From Oscillospiraceae bacterium (GTDB taxonomy: Bacteria > Bacillota > Clostridia > Oscillospirales > Oscillospiraceae), in the NCBI GenBank assembly GCA_902766215.1, contig CACXCV010000169.1:1-13748 (forward strand): a DNA stretch of 13,748 nucleotides, given 5' to 3'. Of this stretch, positions 1 to 8,048 are shown in pieces. Position 1 is the first letter of the stretch; every line of letters starts with the position of its first letter. Below the pieces are notes generated by a model that did not search any database, had not been told where the DNA came from, and saw only the letters and a list, made by a program, of their open reading frames with translations. The position numbers and the translations under genes are program-made.

Positions 1-177
1 GCGGACAACCCCTATCGCCGGTCGCTGGCCGAGTGCCCGGTGCTGCAGCAGCTGACGCTGGCGGACGACCTGTATCTGTGCATCAGCGACTTTGGCGCGG
101 TGAACCGCAAGGACGAGGATATCCAGCGGACGCAGGACTGCCTGGCGATGGCCCGCGCGCTGGTGGGTGAAGAATAA
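1..177 (+). CDS. C-terminal end of an unidentified protein (5' end outside window)
   Basis: Frame 1 is open from the first base to a TAA at 175-177, giving 58 residues that begin ADNPYRRSLAECP and end MARALVGEE. Codon use (CTG, GCG, GAC, GGC) matches the genes downstream, which supports real coding sequence. The fragment is soluble in character, with no membrane segment. It contains the stretch DDLYLCISDFGAVNRKDED, which I do not recognise as a family motif. A hairpin follows 6 bases after the stop, suggesting this gene ends its own transcript before ktrB. No function is assigned; the upstream sequence would be needed. Confidence 0.72.
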   Translation, partial: ADNPYRRSLAECPVLQQLTLADDLYLCISDFGAVNRKDEDIQRTQDCLAMARALVGEE

Positions 178-183
178 GCCTCT

Positions 184-211
184 GGCGGCACAGCGGCGCT
201 GTGCCGCCTTT
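184..211 (+). terminator. Hairpin after the first gene, probable intrinsic terminator
   Basis: The arms ggcggcacag (184-193) and ctgtgccgcc (199-208) pair perfectly over 10 bp around the loop cggcg. A short TTT follows at 209-211, then GGACGTTTT. The position, between the TAA at 177 and the ktrB ribosome binding site at 223-230, suits a terminator of the upstream gene. The T tract is short and interrupted, so termination may be partial. No convincing promoter for ktrB is visible between this hairpin and the gene, so read-through may contribute to ktrB expression. Confidence 0.55.
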
Positions 212-237
212 GGACGTTTTGCGAGGGAGGAATGCAT

Positions 238-1617
238 ATGTCGGGAAAATGGCGCCTGCGGCGCATCCGCTTCCTGCAGGGGCGGAAGACAATTAATACC
301 ATGCGCGTGACGGTGCTGGCCTTTCTGGCGATTATTCTCACCGGCACGCTGCTGCTGATGCTGCCGGCGGCCAGCCGCGACGGGCACAGCTGCGGCCTGA
401 TGACGGCGCTGTTCACTGCCACCTCGGCTACCTGCGTGACGGGGCTGATTCTGGTGGACACCTGGGTACACTGGACGGGCTTTGGCCAGGCGGTGATTCT
501 GCTGATGATCCAGATCGGCGGTCTGGGCTTTATGTCCTGCGTGTGCCTGGCGCTGTTCCTGCTGCGCCGGCGCATGGGGATGCGCCAGCGCTTGATCCTG
601 GCGCAGTCGCTGAATCTGCCGTCCTTTGAGGGACTGCTGCCGCTGATGAAGCGCGCTCTGCTGGGGACGCTGCTCTTCGAGGGAACCGGTGCGGTGATCC
701 TCACGGTGCGCTTTTGCTTTGACTTTCCGTTTCCCCAGGCGCTGGCGCGGGGCGTGTTCCACGCGGTCAGCGCGTTTTGCAACGCGGGGTTTGACCTGAT
801 GGGCGTCCTTCAGCCCTTTGGCAGCATGGCGCCCTATGCCACGGATCCGGTGGTGATGCTCACGCTCAGCGCCCTGATTGTGCTGGGCGGCATGGGCTTT
901 TTTGTCTGGGACGATGTGGTGCGCACGCGCCGCTGGTCGCGGATGAGCATCTATTCGCGCCTGGTGCTGCTGAGCACCGCGGCGCTGATTGCCGGCGGCA
1001 TGCTCGGCACCCTGGCGCTGGAGTGGAATAATCCCGGCACGCTGGGGCAGATGACCTGGGGGCAGAAGCTGCTGGCGGCGCTGTTTCAGTCGGTCACACT
1101 GCGCACTGCCGGCTTCAGCGCGGTGGATCAGGGCGCGCTGACCGAGTCGGGCAAGCTGCTCAGCTGCATGCTGATGCTGGTGGGCGGCAGTTCCGGCTCC
1201 ACCGCCGGCGGCATCAAAACCGTGACGGTGGCGCTGCTGCTGTTGGCGGTGCTGGCGGCCTTCCGGGGGAAGAACCGCGTGGTGGTCTGGGGATGGGAAA
1301 TCCCGGTCCGGCAGGTGGTCAGCGCGCTGAGCGTGGCGATGATGATGTTGGCGCTGGCGGTGCTGGGCGGCGTGGTGCTGGCGGGGTCCAATGGGCTGCC
1401 GCTGCTGGACTGCCTGTATGAGTCATGCTCGGCCATGGGCACGGTGGGACTGTCCACAGGCATTACAACGCAGCTTGACCGGCTGAGCCAGATATGGATA
1501 ATTTGCTATATGTTCTTTGGCCGGGTGGGGATCATGACCATCAGCCTGGCATTTATGCTGCGCAACGGCGCAGAGAGCCGGATTGGCTATCCGGAGACAC
1601 AGGTCATAATCGGTTGA
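238..1617 (+). CDS. ktrB: KtrB/TrkH-family potassium uptake membrane subunit
   Basis: This is the ion-conducting subunit of a Trk/Ktr/HKT-family potassium transporter in the cytoplasmic membrane, about 459 residues, normal for KtrB. The protein is strongly hydrophobic after a basic N-terminus. Four pore loops are visible with the family's filter glycines: TSATCVTGL (G69), SAFCNAGFD (G184), SVTLRTAGFS (G292) and SAMGTVGLSTG (G404), counting from base 238. The segment GGSSGSTAGGIKT (about 1183-1221) matches the gating-loop region in the third repeat. Two in-frame ATGs occur (232 and 238). GAGGGAGG at 223-230 lies 7 bases from the second and only 1 base from the first, so 238 is preferred. The regulatory subunit gene ktrA follows 24 bases later, which favours KtrB over single-subunit TrkH. 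The assignment of family is secure; sodium coupling cannot be judged. Confidence 0.95.
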   Translation: MSGKWRLRRIRFLQGRKTINTMRVTVLAFLAIILTGTLLLMLPAASRDGHSCGLMTALFTATSATCVTGLILVDTWVHWTGFGQAVILLMIQIGGLGFMSCVCLALFLLRRRMGMRQRLILAQSLNLPSFEGLLPLMKRALLGTLLFEGTGAVILTVRFCFDFPFPQALARGVFHAVSAFCNAGFDLMGVLQPFGSMAPYATDPVVMLTLSALIVLGGMGFFVWDDVVRTRRWSRMSIYSRLVLLSTAALIAGGMLGTLALEWNNPGTLGQMTWGQKLLAALFQSVTLRTAGFSAVDQGALTESGKLLSCMLMLVGGSSGSTAGGIKTVTVALLLLAVLAAFRGKNRVVVWGWEIPVRQVVSALSVAMMMLALAVLGGVVLAGSNGLPLLDCLYESCSAMGTVGLSTGITTQLDRLSQIWIICYMFFGRVGIMTISLAFMLRNGAESRIGYPETQVIIG

Positions 1618-1641
1618 TCGGAACCGAAAGAGGAGGACGTT

Positions 1642-2292
1642 ATGAAACAGGTAGTTGTGATTGGTTTGGGCAGCTTTGCCACGGCGGCGGCCACGATGCT
1701 GGCCGAGCTGGGCAACGAGGTGATGGCGGTGGATACTGACGAGGCGGCGATCCAGCGCATTGCCAGCCAGGTGACCCATGCCGTGGTGGCTGACGCCCGC
1801 GACGCAGCCACGCTGCGCCAGCTGGGCGTGGCAGAGTGCGACTGCGCTATTCTGGGCGTCAGCTCGGATATTGCCAGCTCGATTCTCATCACCATGGCGC
1901 TCAAGGAGCTGGGCGTGCCCGAGGTGATCTGCAAGGCAAGCTCGGAGATCCACCGGCGCGCGCTGGAAAAAGTGGGCGCTGACAAGGTGGTCTTTCCGGA
2001 GCGGGAGACGGGCATTAAGCTGGCACAGAATGTATCCTCGGCCCGGATGCTGGACTTTATTGAGCTGAGCCATGACTATGGCATCGCGGAAATCGCCTGT
2101 CCGGGGCCGTGGCGCGGCAAGACCATCCGCGAGCTGAACGTCCGGGCGGTGTATGGCGTGAACATCCTGGCGGTGAAGGAGCATGGGCAGAAGATTGTCG
2201 TCTCGCCGGGCGGCGAGTTTTTGCTGGCGCAGGACGACGTGGTGATGGTGCTGGGCAGCTATTCCCAGCTCAACGCCGTGCAGGCTCTGTGA
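1642..2292 (+). CDS. ktrA: KtrA/TrkA-family potassium uptake regulatory subunit (RCK domain)
   Basis: This is a cytosolic gating subunit of 216 residues that forms rings on KtrB and senses nucleotides. The N-terminal half is a Rossmann-like RCK_N (TrkA_N) domain starting VVVIGLGSFA, with an acidic residue at the end of the second strand (VDTDE, D31). The C-terminal part, about residues 135-216, is the RCK_C (TrkA_C) domain. In Firmicutes this domain often binds cyclic di-AMP, which is a family property not visible here. The dinucleotide motif reads G8-L-G10-S-F-A13, so the third glycine usual in GxGxxG is alanine. The start is set by AGGAGG at 1631-1636. The gene follows ktrB directly, and its TGA overlaps the start of the next gene. 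Confidence 0.94.
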   Translation: MKQVVVIGLGSFATAAATMLAELGNEVMAVDTDEAAIQRIASQVTHAVVADARDAATLRQLGVAECDCAILGVSSDIASSILITMALKELGVPEVICKASSEIHRRALEKVGADKVVFPERETGIKLAQNVSSARMLDFIELSHDYGIAEIACPGPWRGKTIRELNVRAVYGVNILAVKEHGQKIVVSPGGEFLLAQDDVVMVLGSYSQLNAVQAL

Positions 2293-3053
2293 GCACCGAA
2301 CGGATCACCAGTCGGCAGAACCCACTGCTGCAGCGGCTGGTCAGACTGCAGGGCAGCGCGGCGGAGCGCCGCCGCTGCGGCGAGCTGGTGGGTGACGGGT
2401 GGAAGCTGCTGGACGAGGCGCTGCGCTTTGCCAAGGTGAAGGCGGTGATCGCCGCCGAGGGGCAGGCGCTGCCGCCGCTGCCGGAGGGGGTGCGCGCAGC
2501 GCTGGTGCCGCCGCAGCTGCTGGCGGCGGTGTCGCGGATGGACACGCCCCAGGGCGTGCTGTTTCTGGCGGCGCGGCCCGAGGAGGCGCGCCGCCCGCTG
2601 CCGGCGGGCAGCCTGGTGCTGGACGGCGTGCAGGACCCAGGCAACGTGGGCACGGTGCTGCGGGCGGGCGAGGCCTTTGGTGCGCGGGCGATTGTGCTCA
2701 CCGAGGGCTGCGCCGACCCCTTTGGCCCCAAGGCGCTGCGGGCCTCGATGGGCAGTGCGTTTCGCCAGCCGGTGATGGAGATCCCCCGGGCGGCGCTGCC
2801 CGGGCGCTGCCGCGAGGCAGGACTGCGGCTGGTGGTCACGGCGCTGTCCGACAGCTCGCAGCCGCTGGAGCAAGTGCCGCTGAAGCAGGCCGTGGTGGTC
2901 ATCGGCAGCGAGGGCCGCGGCGTCAGCCAGCAGCTGCTGGCGGCGGCGCAGGCGCATGTGATCATCCCTATGGAGGGACAGGTAGAGTCGCTAAACGCGG
3001 CGGCGGCGGCCACGGTGCTGCTGTGGGAGCTGCGCCGGGCAAGACAGGCGTAA
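2289..3053 (+). CDS. SpoU/TrmH-family (RlmB-like) RNA 2'-O-methyltransferase
   Basis: This is an S-adenosylmethionine-dependent ribose methyltransferase of the SPOUT (trefoil-knot) class, 254 residues. An N-terminal substrate-binding domain occupies about residues 1-95. The three SpoU motifs follow: DPGNVGTVLRAGEAFGA (from D116), IGSEGRGVS (205-213) and IPMEGQVESLNAAAAA (226-241). N119, E208 and the S234-L235-N236 segment correspond to the conserved catalytic and cofactor-binding positions. The start is taken as GTG at 2289, which overlaps the ktrA stop in a GTGA arrangement. The reading frame stays open further upstream inside ktrA, but that part is a shadow of ktrA. No Shine-Dalgarno sequence precedes the GTG, so translation probably depends on coupling to ktrA. 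Whether the target is 23S rRNA or tRNA cannot be told from sequence, so no symbol is given. Confidence 0.92.
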   Translation: MSTERITSRQNPLLQRLVRLQGSAAERRRCGELVGDGWKLLDEALRFAKVKAVIAAEGQALPPLPEGVRAALVPPQLLAAVSRMDTPQGVLFLAARPEEARRPLPAGSLVLDGVQDPGNVGTVLRAGEAFGARAIVLTEGCADPFGPKALRASMGSAFRQPVMEIPRAALPGRCREAGLRLVVTALSDSSQPLEQVPLKQAVVVIGSEGRGVSQQLLAAAQAHVIIPMEGQVESLNAAAAATVLLWELRRARQA

Positions 3054-3085
3054 AAAACCAAACAAAAAAGAGAGGGGCGGACAGG

Positions 3086-4324
3086 ATGAAATACTGGCTG
3101 TGGCTGACCAATCTGCAGGGGCTGACGCTGCGGGACCAGACGCTGCTGCTGCGCCACTTCGGCGCGGCCAACGAGGTCTATTTTGCCGGCGGCGACCTGC
3201 TGTCCCACGTGGAAGGGCTGAGCCAGAGCGCCCGCCGGGCGCTGGAGGACAAAAACCTTGACACGGCCGACCGGATCCTCTCCGCCTGCTATGAAAAGCA
3301 CATCCAGATTATCACCATGCAGGACGCGGCCTATCCCAACCGCCTGCGGGCCATTGACCAGCCGCCGCCTGTGCTCTACTGCCAGGGACGGATGCTGCCC
3401 TTCGATGCGCAGCCGGTCGTTGCTGTGGTGGGCACGCGCCGGGCCACGGCCTATGGGATCCGCAGCGCCAAGCGCCTGGGCTATCAGATCGGCCGCTGCG
3501 GCGGCACGCTGGTCTCCGGCATGGCGCTGGGCATCGACGCGGCGGCCATGGAAGGCGCGCTCAGCGCCGGTGCGCCGGTGGCGGGCGTGCTGGGCTGCGG
3601 CGTGGACGTGGTATATCCGGCGGAAAATCGGGCACTCTTTCGGGATGTGGCCCAGTGGGGCTGCCTGCTCAGCGAATATCCGCCGGGAACGCGGCCGGAG
3701 GGACGCCATTTCCCGGTGCGCAACCGGATTTTGTCCGCGCTGTCGCTGGGCGTGCTGGTGGTGGAGGCGCCGCAGCGCTCCGGGGCGCTGATTACCGCCT
3801 CGCACGCGCTGGAACAGGGGCGCGATGTGTTTGCCGTGCCCGGGGCCATCGACTCGCCGGCCAGCGAGGGGACCAACCGCCTGATCCGCGACGGAGCCAT
3901 GCTGGCCACCAACGGCTGGGATGTGATGCGCGATTATGCGCCGCTGTTCCCCGGCAAGGTGGGCTATCGCCCCGGCGGGCAGAGCCTGGACCTGACGACG
4001 GAGCAGCAGCGCGAAGCGCTGCCGGAACAGCCGGAAAAGCAGGAAAAACCGGCCCAAACCGCCGCGCCGGATGAGAAAGTGTTTGACAAGACGGAATCCA
4101 GGCCGTATATTGAACTGGATACCATCCTTTCCGGTGTGGAAGGGGACGAGCGCACCCTGGTGATGCAGCTGGCGGAAAAGCCGCTGACCACCGACGAGCT
4201 GATTGAGCGCAGCCAGCTGCCCGCAGCCCGGGTGATGGCCAGCCTGACGCTGCTGGAAATACGGGGCGTGGTGCGTTGCGGCCACGATAAGCGCGTCTCG
4301 CTCGCGGGAGCGGAATCATCATGA
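3086..4324 (+). CDS. dprA: DNA-processing protein DprA (Smf)
   Basis: DprA binds incoming single-stranded DNA during natural transformation and loads RecA on it. The gene encodes 412 residues. An N-terminal helical domain (about 1-105) precedes the Rossmann-like DNA-binding core. The core shows VGTRRATAYG (from V115), SGMALGIDAAA (from S144), GCGVDVVYPAEN, RNRILSALS, and SGALITASHALEQGR followed by FAVPG. A charged Glu/Lys/Gln linker (about 305-335) leads to a C-terminal winged-helix domain (about 345-405, TTDELIERSQLPAARVMASL), as in full-length DprA. The start ATG follows AGAGGGG at about 3071-3077. Its position just upstream of topA and trmFO is conserved in Firmicutes. DprA also occurs in species not known to be transformable, so competence is only suggested. 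Confidence 0.95.
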   Translation: MKYWLWLTNLQGLTLRDQTLLLRHFGAANEVYFAGGDLLSHVEGLSQSARRALEDKNLDTADRILSACYEKHIQIITMQDAAYPNRLRAIDQPPPVLYCQGRMLPFDAQPVVAVVGTRRATAYGIRSAKRLGYQIGRCGGTLVSGMALGIDAAAMEGALSAGAPVAGVLGCGVDVVYPAENRALFRDVAQWGCLLSEYPPGTRPEGRHFPVRNRILSALSLGVLVVEAPQRSGALITASHALEQGRDVFAVPGAIDSPASEGTNRLIRDGAMLATNGWDVMRDYAPLFPGKVGYRPGGQSLDLTTEQQREALPEQPEKQEKPAQTAAPDEKVFDKTESRPYIELDTILSGVEGDERTLVMQLAEKPLTTDELIERSQLPAARVMASLTLLEIRGVVRCGHDKRVSLAGAESS

Positions 4325-4359
4325 CTGCGGCGTCCGCCGCGTGATTTCGGAGGAACAAC

Positions 4360-6744
4360 ATGGCAAATACCGCTGAAAATCTGGTTATTGTGGAGTCGCC
4401 TGCCAAGGCGAAAACCATTGGAAAATATCTTGGCCCCCATTATCAGGTAAAGGCCTGCATGGGGCACCTGCGCGACCTGCCAAAAAGCACTATGGGCGTG
4501 GATTTCGAGCACAACTTTGAGCCGGAATACCGGCCGGTCAAGGGCAAGGAAGAGATTATCCGCGACCTGAAGAAGAGCGCCGACCAGGCCCAGACGGTCT
4601 ATCTCGCCACTGACCCGGACCGCGAGGGAGAGGCCATTTCCTGGCACCTGAAGGAACTGCTGCACCTGCCGGATGACAAGGCCAAGCGCGTGACGTTCAA
4701 CGAGATTACAAAGAACGTTGTGACCAGCTCCATCCAGCACCCGCGCAAGATCGATCAGAATCTGGTGGATGCGCAGCAGGCACGCCGGATCCTGGACCGT
4801 ATTGTGGGCTATCAGCTCAGCCCCCTGCTGTGGAAAAAGGTGCGCCGGGGCCTGTCGGCCGGGCGCGTGCAGTCGGTGGCTACCCGCCTGGTGGTGGATC
4901 GCGAGGAGGAAATCCGCGCCTTCAAGCCGGAGGAATACTGGTCGATTGATGTGACGCTCAGCCGCGCGGCCCAGCCGGGCAAGTTTGTCGCCTCGTGGTT
5001 TGGGCCGGAGAATGCGGGCAAGAAAGGCGAGCTGCACAACGAAGCCGAGGTTGACGCCATTCTGACCGCGGTCAGCGCCGCGCCGTTTGTGGTCAAGTCG
5101 GTAAAGCACGGCGAAAAGCGCCGCGCGCCCGCCGCGCCCTTTATCACCTCCACGCTGCAGCAGGAGGCCTCGCGCAAGCTGGGCATGACGCCCCGGCGCA
5201 CCATGGCCATTGCCCAGCAGCTGTATGAGGGCATCGACATTGCCGGCGAGGGCACCGTGGGTCTGATTACCTATATGCGTACCGACTCGCTGCGCCTGAG
5301 CGACGACGCCACGGCGGCTGCCAGAGAGTTTATCCTTGGGCGCTATGGCGAGCCGTATTACTTTGGCCAGCCCCGGGTGTTTAAGACCAAGTCCGGCGCA
5401 CAGGACGCCCACGAGGCCATCCGCAGCAGCCTGACGCCCGATCAGTATAAGCTCTACCGCCTGATCTGGAGCCGCTTTGTGGCCTGCCAGATGGCCAACG
5501 CCGTCTATGAGACGGTGGCCATCGACACGGTCAGCGCGGGGCAGGTGTTCCGCGCCAACCACCAGAGCCTGAAGTTTGCTGGCTTTACCGCTGTGTATGA
5601 AGAGGGCAAGGACGACGAGCAGGAGGAGAACGGCTCGCCGCTGCCCGACCTGCAGGAGGGCGAGACGGTGACCCTCACACCCCCGCCGGTGAAGCAGCAG
5701 CACTTTACCCAGCCGCCACCCCGGTATACCGAGGCTACGCTGGTGAAGGCCATGGAGGAGCAGGGCGTTGGCCGCCCCTCTACCTATGCCAGCATTGTCT
5801 CCACGATCATCGATCGGGAGTATGTGCTGAAGACCGACCGCCGCCTGTCGCCCACGCCCCTGGGCGAGGTGGTGACCCAGCTGATGAAGGAGCGCTTTCA
5901 GGACATCATCGACGTGCAGTTTACCGCCGGCATGGAGGAAAAGCTGGACGAAGTGGGCGAGGGAAAAATTGCCTGGCGCAAGCTGCTGGCCGACTTCTAC
6001 ACCGGCTTTCACCACAACATGGAAGAGGCGGAGAAGGCGCTGGACGGCGTGCATCTGAAGATCCCGGTTGAAGAAACCGACGAGGTCTGTGAGCGATGCG
6101 GCCGCAAAATGGTGATTAAAATGGGCCGTTTTGGCCGCTTCTTGGCCTGCCCAGGCTATCCGGAGTGCACCAATGCCAAGCCCCTGGCCGAGCGGATGCC
6201 GGGCCGCTGCCCCAAGTGCGGCGGCGGGCTGCTCAAGCGCAAGAGCCAGCGGGGTTATACCTTCTATGCCTGCGAGCACAGCAAGGACTGCGGCTTTATG
6301 TCCTGGGACGCGCCCACGGCCGAGGACTGCCCCTTCTGCGGGCAGACCATGTTCAAAAAGGCAGGCAAGGGCAACCAAAAGGCCTTCTGCATCAACCCGG
6401 CGTGCGAAAACTTTCTGCCGGAGGATCAGCGCGGCTATCGCCGCAAGCCCAAGGCGGAACAGCCTGTAGCCGTCGAGGGCGAAACCCTGCCCGAGGCGCT
6501 GCCTGCCGCGGCTGAAGAGCCGGCGGCACCGAAGAAGACCCGCAAAACGGCTGCCAAGCCGGCGGCGGAGAAAAAGCCTGCGGCGGAGAAAAAGCCTGCG
6601 GCGAAAAAAACCGCGGCCAAATCGAACGCAGCCAAGAAGACGGCTGCGTCCAAATCGACCGCGGCCAAAAAGGCCACGGCGTCCAGGACGAAGGCAGCAC
6701 CAAAGACCGCGAAAAAGACGACAATGCAGGAGAATGAAGCATGA
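4360..6744 (+). CDS. topA: DNA topoisomerase I (type IA) with Lys/Ala-rich tail
   Basis: This enzyme relaxes negative supercoils by single-strand passage. It is 794 residues, somewhat long for a Firmicute TopA because of its tail. The Toprim domain shows VIVESPAKAKTIGKYLG (E12) and the metal-binding TDPDREGE (D84, D86, E88). The catalytic tyrosine is Y305 in LITYMRTDS (codon 5272-5274). Three C-terminal four-cysteine zinc ribbons are present: C577/C580/C597/C603, C617/C620/C638/C644 and C657/C660/C677/C682. From about K725 to the end the protein is an H1-like Lys/Ala tail. The ribosome binding site CGGAGGA at 4348-4354 fixes the start. The TGA overlaps the ATG of trmFO, implying coupled translation. 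The gap to dprA is 35 bases, with no terminator beyond a 5-bp hairpin. Confidence 0.97.
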   Translation: MANTAENLVIVESPAKAKTIGKYLGPHYQVKACMGHLRDLPKSTMGVDFEHNFEPEYRPVKGKEEIIRDLKKSADQAQTVYLATDPDREGEAISWHLKELLHLPDDKAKRVTFNEITKNVVTSSIQHPRKIDQNLVDAQQARRILDRIVGYQLSPLLWKKVRRGLSAGRVQSVATRLVVDREEEIRAFKPEEYWSIDVTLSRAAQPGKFVASWFGPENAGKKGELHNEAEVDAILTAVSAAPFVVKSVKHGEKRRAPAAPFITSTLQQEASRKLGMTPRRTMAIAQQLYEGIDIAGEGTVGLITYMRTDSLRLSDDATAAAREFILGRYGEPYYFGQPRVFKTKSGAQDAHEAIRSSLTPDQYKLYRLIWSRFVACQMANAVYETVAIDTVSAGQVFRANHQSLKFAGFTAVYEEGKDDEQEENGSPLPDLQEGETVTLTPPPVKQQHFTQPPPRYTEATLVKAMEEQGVGRPSTYASIVSTIIDREYVLKTDRRLSPTPLGEVVTQLMKERFQDIIDVQFTAGMEEKLDEVGEGKIAWRKLLADFYTGFHHNMEEAEKALDGVHLKIPVEETDEVCERCGRKMVIKMGRFGRFLACPGYPECTNAKPLAERMPGRCPKCGGGLLKRKSQRGYTFYACEHSKDCGFMSWDAPTAEDCPFCGQTMFKKAGKGNQKAFCINPACENFLPEDQRGYRRKPKAEQPVAVEGETLPEALPAAAEEPAAPKKTRKTAAKPAAEKKPAAEKKPAAKKTAAKSNAAKKTAASKSTAAKKATASRTKAAPKTAKKTTMQENEA
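6532..6741 (+). other. Histone-H1-like Lys/Ala-rich C-terminal tail of TopA
   Basis: The last roughly 70 residues of TopA contain about 20 lysines and about 22 alanines, with Thr, Ser and Pro. They occur as repeated AAKK, PAAEKK and TAAKK units, and aromatic residues are absent. This composition resembles eukaryotic histone H1 tails and the Lys-rich tails known in actinobacterial TopA and some HU proteins, where they raise DNA binding and processivity. The tail follows directly after the third zinc ribbon and a short acidic linker (about residues 700-724). A role in non-specific DNA binding is inferred, not shown. Confidence 0.8.
6562..6603 (+). repeat. 18-base tandem repeat inside the TopA tail
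   Basis: The 18-base unit gcggcggagaaaaagcct occurs twice without mismatch (6562-6579 and 6580-6597). A third, partial copy (gcggcg) begins at 6598 and runs into an A-rich tract. In protein terms it encodes repeated PAAEKK units. DNA identity beyond what the protein requires suggests recent duplication by slippage, so tail length may vary between strains. Confidence 0.85.
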
Positions 6745-8036
6745 GAACCGTAGTGATCATTGGCGCAGGGCTGGCGGGCTGCGAAGCCGCCTGGCAGCTG
6801 GCCCAGCGGGGCGTGCCGGTCCGGCTGGTGGAGATGCGTCCGGAGAAGAGCACGCCGGCCCACCACACCGGCGAGTTTGCCGAGCTGGTGTGCTCGAACT
6901 CCCTGCGCGGCGACGGCCTGCACAACGCCGTGGGCCTGCTGAAGGAGGAGCTGCGTCAGCTGGACAGTCTGATCCTCTCCTGCGCCGACCAGACCCGGGT
7001 GGAGGCCGGCGGCGCGCTGGCGGTGGACCGCCACGGCTTTTCGCAGCTGGTCACGCAGCGCATCCATGCACACCCGCTGATTACGGTCACGGGCGGCGAG
7101 GCGACCGAGATCCCCGCCGGCCCGGCGATTATCGCCACCGGCCCGCTGACATCCGACGCCATGGCCGAGGCCATCAACCGCTTTTTTGACGGGTGCGAAC
7201 CGCTGAGCTTTTATGACGCGGCGGCGCCGCTGGTGGCGGCCGACTCGGTGGACATGGAGCTGGCGTGGTTTGCCAGCCGCTATGACCGGGGAAGTGCGGA
7301 TTATGTCAACTGCGCCATGAACCAGGAGGAATACCGTGCCTTTGTCCGCGAGCTGGCGGCCGCTGAGGAGGCCGAGGTACATGGCTTTGAGGACAGCAAG
7401 GTGTTTGAGGGCTGCATGCCGGTGGAGGTCATGGCCCGTCGGGGCGAGGACACGCTGCGCTATGGGCCGCTCAAGCCGGTGGGACTGGCAGATCCGCGTA
7501 CCGGGCGTGAGCCGTATGCGGTGGTGCAGCTGCGCCGGGACAATGCCGAGGGCAGCATCTACAACCTGGTGGGGTTTCAGACGCATCTGCGCCAGCCGGA
7601 GCAGCGGCGCGTGTTCCGCATGATTCCGGCACTGCACAAGGCGGAGTTTCTGCGCTATGGCGTGATGCACCGCAACACGTTTCTGAACTCGCCCCGGCTG
7701 CTGGACTGTTATTACCGGGCGCGGAAAAACCCGGAGATTGCCTTTGCCGGGCAGATGACCGGCGTGGAGGGCTATGTCGAGTCGGCTGCCTCGGGCTGGC
7801 TGGCCGGGCGGGCCATGGCGGCTGCCGAACGAGGTGAGCCGCTGCCGCCGGTGAACAGCCAGACGGCCATCGGCGCGCTGGGCCTGTACATCGCGGGCGG
7901 CGGGCTGAGTAAGTTTCAGCCCATGAACATCAACTTTGGCATTATGGAGCCGCTGGGCTACCGGGTTAAGGGCAAGCGGAACAAAAACGAAGAAATCTCC
8001 CGGCGTGCGCTGGCACAGATCGGGATGCTGAAATAA
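6741..8036 (+). CDS. trmFO: TrmFO, folate-dependent tRNA m5U54 methyltransferase
   Basis: This flavoprotein makes ribothymidine at position 54 of the tRNA T-loop, using methylenetetrahydrofolate as carbon donor and FAD with NAD(P)H as reductant. The protein is 431 residues, the normal length. The N-terminal FAD-binding motif is VVIIGAGLAGCEAAWQLA (G8, G10, G13), followed by E31 at the end of the second strand. The signature ELVCSNSLRGD carries C51, and EGCMPVEVMARRG carries C225 (codon 7413-7415). These match the two functional cysteines known in Bacillus TrmFO. The C-terminal part has GYVESAASGWLAGR and QPMNINFGIMEPL, also family hallmarks. ATG 6741 overlaps the topA stop (ATGA), with AGGAG at 6728-6732. 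In Bacillus the gene is followed by xerC and hslVU/codY; here it is followed by plsX. Confidence 0.97.
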   Translation: MRTVVIIGAGLAGCEAAWQLAQRGVPVRLVEMRPEKSTPAHHTGEFAELVCSNSLRGDGLHNAVGLLKEELRQLDSLILSCADQTRVEAGGALAVDRHGFSQLVTQRIHAHPLITVTGGEATEIPAGPAIIATGPLTSDAMAEAINRFFDGCEPLSFYDAAAPLVAADSVDMELAWFASRYDRGSADYVNCAMNQEEYRAFVRELAAAEEAEVHGFEDSKVFEGCMPVEVMARRGEDTLRYGPLKPVGLADPRTGREPYAVVQLRRDNAEGSIYNLVGFQTHLRQPEQRRVFRMIPALHKAEFLRYGVMHRNTFLNSPRLLDCYYRARKNPEIAFAGQMTGVEGYVESAASGWLAGRAMAAAERGEPLPPVNSQTAIGALGLYIAGGGLSKFQPMNINFGIMEPLGYRVKGKRNKNEEISRRALAQIGMLK

Positions 8037-8048
8037 GGAGGGCTGGCA

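Noticed and set aside
2109..2288. N-terminal extension of the RNA methyltransferase to an upstream ATG
   Set aside because: These codons are an out-of-frame reading of ktrA. The family N-terminus begins at the GTG at 2289.
2270..4285. 671-codon open frame on the - strand opposite the methyltransferase and dprA genes
   Set aside because: It mirrors real + strand genes. High G+C at third positions removes stops on the opposite strand, and the product is an Arg/His/Gln/Ala-rich string with no recognisable domain.
4327..4340. Terminator between dprA and topA
   Set aside because: The gcggc/gccgc stem is only 5 bp with no T tract, and short GC palindromes are expected by chance at this base composition.
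3964..6378. 804-codon open frame on the - strand opposite topA
   Set aside because: The + strand has full TopA motifs over this range. The antisense product is low in conserved motifs and arises from skewed base composition.
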